Shown here in pieces: positions 6,438 to 8,907 of a stretch of 8,907 nt of DNA. Below the pieces are notes generated by a model. That model was not told where the DNA came from, ran no database searches, and worked only from the letters and a program-made list of their open reading frames with translations. The stretch lies in contig DLYT01000006.1 in the NCBI GenBank assembly GCA_003447595.1, positions 1 through 8,907 on the forward strand. The letters are read 5' to 3'. Position 1 is the first letter of the stretch, and each line of letters starts with the position of its first letter. The translations under genes and the position numbers were made by a program. Source of the stretch: Porphyromonadaceae bacterium. GTDB taxonomy: Bacteria; Bacteroidota; Bacteroidia; Bacteroidales; CAMTPD01.

Positions 6438-7781
6438 TTAATCCGAAACGCGAGGATCCTCTTCCTCTGTCTCCTCCACATAATACTTAATCTTCAAGAT
6501 TCTTCGTTTATCCATTTCCAAGACCTGGAAGCGATACTTCATAAAAGAAATTACTTCTTTAGGCGAAGGGAAGTCTCCTTTTAACTCTAGCACCAATCCG
6601 GCAAGTGTATCAACCTCATCCAGAAGTTTTCCGAAGTCGGAATTATCAACGCCAGTGACACGAAAGAAATCGGCCAATAAGATTTTACCTTCAAAAATAT
6701 ATGTACCATCAGCAAGTTGCACATATTGACGATTGTCTTCATCGTATTCGTCCGAGATATCTCCAACAATCTCTTCAAGAATATCTTCCATTGTCACAAT
6801 ACCGGAGGTACCACCAAACTCATCCACAACAATAGCCATATGAATTTTACTTGTTCTAAACTCTTCGAGCAAGTCATCAATCTTCTTGGTTTCGGGCACA
6901 AAATAGGCCGGACGAATCAAGCTTTGCCATCTAAAAGTTGTGGTTTTATCGAGATAAGGAAGCAAATCTTTTATGTAAAGAATACCTTTTATATTATCTT
7001 CTGTTTCTGCATAAATGGGAATACGAGAGTATCCACTTTCGATCACAAAATCAATTACTTGCTTAAAATTACACTTGATATCTAAATCCTCCATATCAAG
7101 TCGGGAAGTCATAATCTCTACGGCTGTTTTATTGTAGAACTTTATGATTTCTTCTAGCATTTCTTTCCCTTCTTCTATCTCTCCCGATGTTAGCTCTAAT
7201 GCCTTTGACAACTCATCTACAGACAAGTCGTATTTCTTCTTGCTCAAGCGTTTATTAAACAAACGAGAAGACTTAATAAGCAATCTTGAAAATGGTTTTA
7301 AGATACGTTCTATAACATCTAGAGTAGGAGCTGAAAAGCGAGAAAACTTTAAAGCATTGGTCTGAGCATAAATCTTTGGAATAACTTCCCCAAAGAGCAA
7401 AAGAAGGAAAGTTAACATCACTGTTTGTACGACAAATCCAACGACCGGAGCAGACGAAAAATCCACCAACGCATTGAAAACATACGTACAAAGCATAACA
7501 ACTGCCACATTCACGAAGTTATTGGCAATCAAGATAGAAGCCAACAAACTCTGACTTCTTTGCAGCAATCTTTTTATAACTGAATCTGATGGCTGCTGTC
7601 CCTCATTCAACTGATCAATATCTCCGGGCTCAAGAGAAAAGAATGCAATCTCTGATGCCGAAACAAAACCAGAGGCAAACAATAAAAAGCCCGTAATAAC
7701 AAGAGCAATTATCGGACCCGTCGTGACGGGAAAGAAAGCAACTTCACCAATAAAGCTTTGTAAAAAAGAATCCGTGTCCAA
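6438..7781 (-). CDS. gldE: GldE-like CNNM/CorC-family membrane protein
   Basis: A 447-residue inner-membrane protein with the CNNM/CorC layout. The DUF21 transmembrane domain covers residues 20-180, with hydrophobic segments around 22-48, 80-105 and 111-135 and the motif GEVIPK (131-136). It is followed by a cytoplasmic CBS pair (about 222-342, including SGYSRIPIY at 249-257 and VVDEFGGTSGIVTMEDILEEIVG-type sequence at 318-340). The CorC/HlyC C-terminal domain is at about 352-433, and the tail is acidic. Relatives move or sense divalent cations, especially Mg2+. GldE was named for gliding motility in Flavobacterium, but Bacteroidales keep it without gliding. The start is TTG (7779-7781). Upstream the frame stays open to a stop at 7851-7853 but holds no ATG, GTG or second TTG. 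The gene has its own likely promoter at 7838-7845, follows ssb after 150 bases, and precedes the phosphopantetheinyl transferase by 10 bases. Confidence 0.88.
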   Translation of the reverse strand: MDTDSFLQSFIGEVAFFPVTTGPIIALVITGFLLFASGFVSASEIAFFSLEPGDIDQLNEGQQPSDSVIKRLLQRSQSLLASILIANNFVNVAVVMLCTYVFNALVDFSSAPVVGFVVQTVMLTFLLLLFGEVIPKIYAQTNALKFSRFSAPTLDVIERILKPFSRLLIKSSRLFNKRLSKKKYDLSVDELSKALELTSGEIEEGKEMLEEIIKFYNKTAVEIMTSRLDMEDLDIKCNFKQVIDFVIESGYSRIPIYAETEDNIKGILYIKDLLPYLDKTTTFRWQSLIRPAYFVPETKKIDDLLEEFRTSKIHMAIVVDEFGGTSGIVTMEDILEEIVGDISDEYDEDNRQYVQLADGTYIFEGKILLADFFRVTGVDNSDFGKLLDEVDTLAGLVLELKGDFPSPKEVISFMKYRFQVLEMDKRRILKIKYYVEETEEEDPRVSD

Positions 7782-7807
7782 GTGATTTAATATTAGTTTA
7801 ACATAGA

Positions 7808-7835
7808 GGGCAGAGGAGATAAATCTGCTCTGCCT
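7808..7835 (-). other. stem-loop at the predicted 5' end of the gldE transcript
   Basis: GGCAGAG (7809-7815) pairs perfectly with CTCTGCC (7828-7834), with a G-U pair outside. Inside, after one G-G mismatch, AGA pairs with TCT around a 4-base loop. It lies between ssb and gldE. The transcription start implied by the -7 element at 7838-7845 falls at about 7831-7834, so the stem would form at the extreme 5' end of the gldE mRNA. No T-run follows on the minus strand, which argues against an intrinsic terminator for ssb. A role in 5' end stability is inference. Confidence 0.5.
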
Positions 7836-7837
7836 CG

Positions 7838-7845
7838 CAAATATA
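7838..7845 (-). promoter_or_regulatory. -7 element for gldE and the phosphopantetheinyl transferase gene
   Basis: Read on the minus strand the bases are TATATTTG, an exact TAnnTTTG. No TTTG lies at the usual spacing of about 19 bases; the nearest, at 7873-7876, is 27 bases away. The promoter may be weak or regulated. It gives a leader of about 50 bases that includes the stem-loop at 7808-7835 before the TTG start. Confidence 0.45.
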
Positions 7846-7913
7846 CAATTTTAAAAGAAACCGTTTTGTTTTCAAATATCAACTATTTAACAGCCGAATA
7901 AATTTACAACACA

Positions 7914-7926
7914 AACTGAATCAGTT
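7914..7926 (-). repeat. short perfect inverted repeat just after ssb
   Basis: AACTGA and TCAGTT flank one base, 5 bases downstream of the ssb stop. On the minus strand this gives a stem of up to 5 pairs with a 3-base loop, followed by a T-rich stretch that is not a clean run. It could be a weak 3'-end signal for ssb or chance. It is too small to call a terminator. Confidence 0.25.
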
Positions 7927-7931
7927 AATAT

Positions 7932-8402
7932 TTAGAATGGCAGATCACTTGCGTCATCATTATCACTCATGAATGAAGAAGGTGCATTTCCCGCAGATTG
8001 TCCCATCGATGGTGCTGACGACTGCGCTGGCTGAGTGTAACCGCCTTCTGAAGCTGCCGGATTATCAGACTTACGCCCCATTAATTGCAACTCATCTGCA
8101 TAAATTTCAGTCACATATCTTTTATTCCCACTTGCATCGTCATACGAACGTGTTCTGAGTTTCCCTTCAATATAAACTTGAGTTCCTTTTTTTACATACT
8201 TCTCTACCACTTGAGCGAGTCCTCTCCAAACAACAATATTATGCCATTCGGTACGCTCAGGAACAACAGTTCCATTTGAGGCTGTATAACCTCTTTCTGT
8301 TGTAGCTAAAGTAAAATTTGCAACTGCAGATCCATTATCAAAATATCTCACATCCGGATCTTTACCAACATTCCCTACAAGAATAACTTTATTTACTGAC
8401 AT
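7932..8402 (-). CDS. ssb: single-stranded DNA-binding protein
   Basis: A 156-residue SSB that coats single-stranded DNA as a tetramer during replication, repair and recombination. The OB fold covers residues 1-108: it opens with MSVNKVILVGNVGKDPDVRY (1-20) and includes the typical TEWHNIVVWRGLAQVVEKYV stretch (51-70), KKGTQVYIEGKLRTRSY (71-87) and YADELQLMG (101-109). A flexible linker rich in Ser, Ala, Gln and Pro follows (110-148). The acidic tip DDASDLPF (149-156) is the usual docking site for repair and replication partners. Length and tip are normal, so this looks like the housekeeping copy. The ATG at 8402 is preceded by its own likely promoter at 8436-8465. mutY lies 88 bases upstream on the same strand, a pairing often seen in Bacteroidota. 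Confidence 0.97.
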   Translation of the reverse strand: MSVNKVILVGNVGKDPDVRYFDNGSAVANFTLATTERGYTASNGTVVPERTEWHNIVVWRGLAQVVEKYVKKGTQVYIEGKLRTRSYDDASGNKRYVTEIYADELQLMGRKSDNPAASEGGYTQPAQSSAPSMGQSAGNAPSSFMSDNDDASDLPF

Positions 8403-8435
8403 GCTAACTGAATATTATGTTGTTTTTGAATTGAT

Positions 8436-8465
8436 CAAAAGTACGAAAATATATATAAACAACAA
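8436..8465 (-). promoter_or_regulatory. Bacteroidota-type promoter for ssb
   Basis: On the minus strand TTG (8463-8465) is followed by 19 bases and then TACTTTTG (8436-8443), an exact -7 element with the same spacing as the promoter at 2161-2191. The expected transcript starts near 8429-8432 and leaves a leader of about 28 bases. It lies in the 88-base gap after mutY, so ssb can be expressed independently of mutY. Confidence 0.6.
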
Positions 8466-8490
8466 CTGACCCATTGAATAATTAATCAAT

Positions 8491-8907
8491 TTATGCAAGC
8501 AAACTTTCAAGATAGATCTCTGTTAGTCTGCTTATTGCAAACTCTTGCAATTGATCATTGTTTATATGAATATATTCATTGGAAACTTGTAAACTATCAA
8601 ACAATTCAATCTTAAAAAAACGAGCATAAATTCGTTGATGAGAAAGAATATGTTTACGAGATTCGATCTCCACAGAAACCGTTTTCACGTGCAAATTATG
8701 AACAAAACTCTTGTAATCGTCCGAGTTTAGAAATTCATCGACAGATAAATCCTTCTCTGTTTCAATAAGAGGAAACTCAAACAGTCCTTGCCAAATGTCT
8801 TTTCCTTCGCGTCGATACAAGAAAGTTGTATCTCCATCGACCAAATGCAAATAATTGAAATAACGCGCTCTCACCTTTGTTTTACCTTGCTTTACAGGCA
8901 ACACAGA
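8491..8907 (-). CDS. mutY: A/G-specific adenine glycosylase, C-terminal part (5' end cut by window edge)
   Basis: An open frame of 138 codons plus stop enters from the right edge. A GTG at 8902-8904 is just an internal Val, because the upstream frame is open and the family needs about 210 more residues. The visible part begins just after the expected iron-sulfur cluster region, with LPVKQGKTKVRARYF (8857-8901). It continues as the Nudix-like domain: TTFLYRREGKDIWQGLFEFP, then SRKHILSHQRIYARFF. The LSH (8638-8646) corresponds to the F-S-H loop that recognises 8-oxoguanine, with Leu in place of Phe. MutY removes adenine mispaired with 8-oxoG. The catalytic Glu and Asp and the cluster cysteines lie outside the window. 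The stop is at 8491-8493. A weak AT-rich inverted repeat follows immediately, and ssb is the next gene. Confidence 0.92.
   Translation of the reverse strand, partial: SVLPVKQGKTKVRARYFNYLHLVDGDTTFLYRREGKDIWQGLFEFPLIETEKDLSVDEFLNSDDYKSFVHNLHVKTVSVEIESRKHILSHQRIYARFFKIELFDSLQVSNEYIHINNDQLQEFAISRLTEIYLESLLA

Noticed and set aside
6717..7085. Plus-strand open frame of 122 codons inside gldE
   Set aside because: It is antisense to the CBS domains of gldE, which are well matched to the family. The composition is that of a shadow frame.
8473..8490. AT-rich inverted repeat right after the mutY stop (ATTGA...TCAAT)
   Set aside because: The five outer pairs are mostly A-T, with a mismatch inside and no clean T-run. 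It is too weak to call a terminator.
8902..8904. GTG that could be taken as a start for a 137-residue protein
   Set aside because: The frame is open upstream to the window edge, and the sequence is the C-terminal domain of MutY. This codon is an internal Val.
1..8907. Mobile elements, CRISPR arrays, tRNA or rRNA genes, riboswitches
   Set aside because: No transposase, phage or toxin-antitoxin reading frame, no spaced direct repeats, no cloverleaf or rRNA-like stretch, and no leader long enough for a riboswitch.

Overview
The window reads as ordinary, gene-dense chromosome of a member of the Bacteroidota, most likely the order Bacteroidales (Bacteroides/Parabacteroides-like; the genus cannot be fixed from this sequence). 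The clues are AT-leaning DNA, few recognisable Shine-Dalgarno sequences, several exact Bacteroides-type -7 promoter elements (TAnnTTTG), a gldE homologue next to ssb and mutY, a long-form purC, and a lipoprotein of the DUF5715 type. I see no insertion sequences, phage genes, CRISPR array, tRNA or rRNA. No gene-free stretch exceeds about 150 bases.

Layout. Positions 1-2135, minus strand: a two-gene envelope unit made of a DUF5715-like lipoprotein with a peptidase-M15-like zinc-ligand pattern, followed 27 bases later by a secreted alpha/beta hydrolase of the prolyl-oligopeptidase type that runs off the left edge. Positions 2136-2291: a divergent promoter region. Positions 2292-5762, plus strand: a tight operon of phoH-like ATPase, purC, menG/ubiE and aroE with gaps of 5, 4 and 21 bases. 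Positions 5795-7781, minus strand: gldE followed by an Sfp-type phosphopantetheinyl transferase 10 bases downstream, converging on aroE. Positions 7932-8907, minus strand: ssb, and upstream of it the 3' end of mutY, cut by the right edge.

Functionally the plus-strand operon joins an RNA-linked ATPase to purine synthesis (purC), the last step of menaquinone synthesis (menG) and the chorismate pathway (aroE). AroE and MenG are linked through chorismate, the precursor of menaquinone. The right-hand block combines DNA repair and replication (mutY, ssb) with an inner-membrane CBS-domain protein (gldE) and a carrier-protein-activating enzyme. The left-hand block is envelope or export biology.

The points most worth a second look are these. 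A perfect promoter lies inside the long reading frame of the DUF5715-like gene and moves its start to a lipoprotein signal at 2135. That protein carries His/Asp/His positions like M15/MepK-type murein peptidases. gldE appears to start at TTG and has a stem-loop at the predicted 5' end of its transcript. No gldD lies between gldE and the transferase gene. I found no clearly new multi-gene system.
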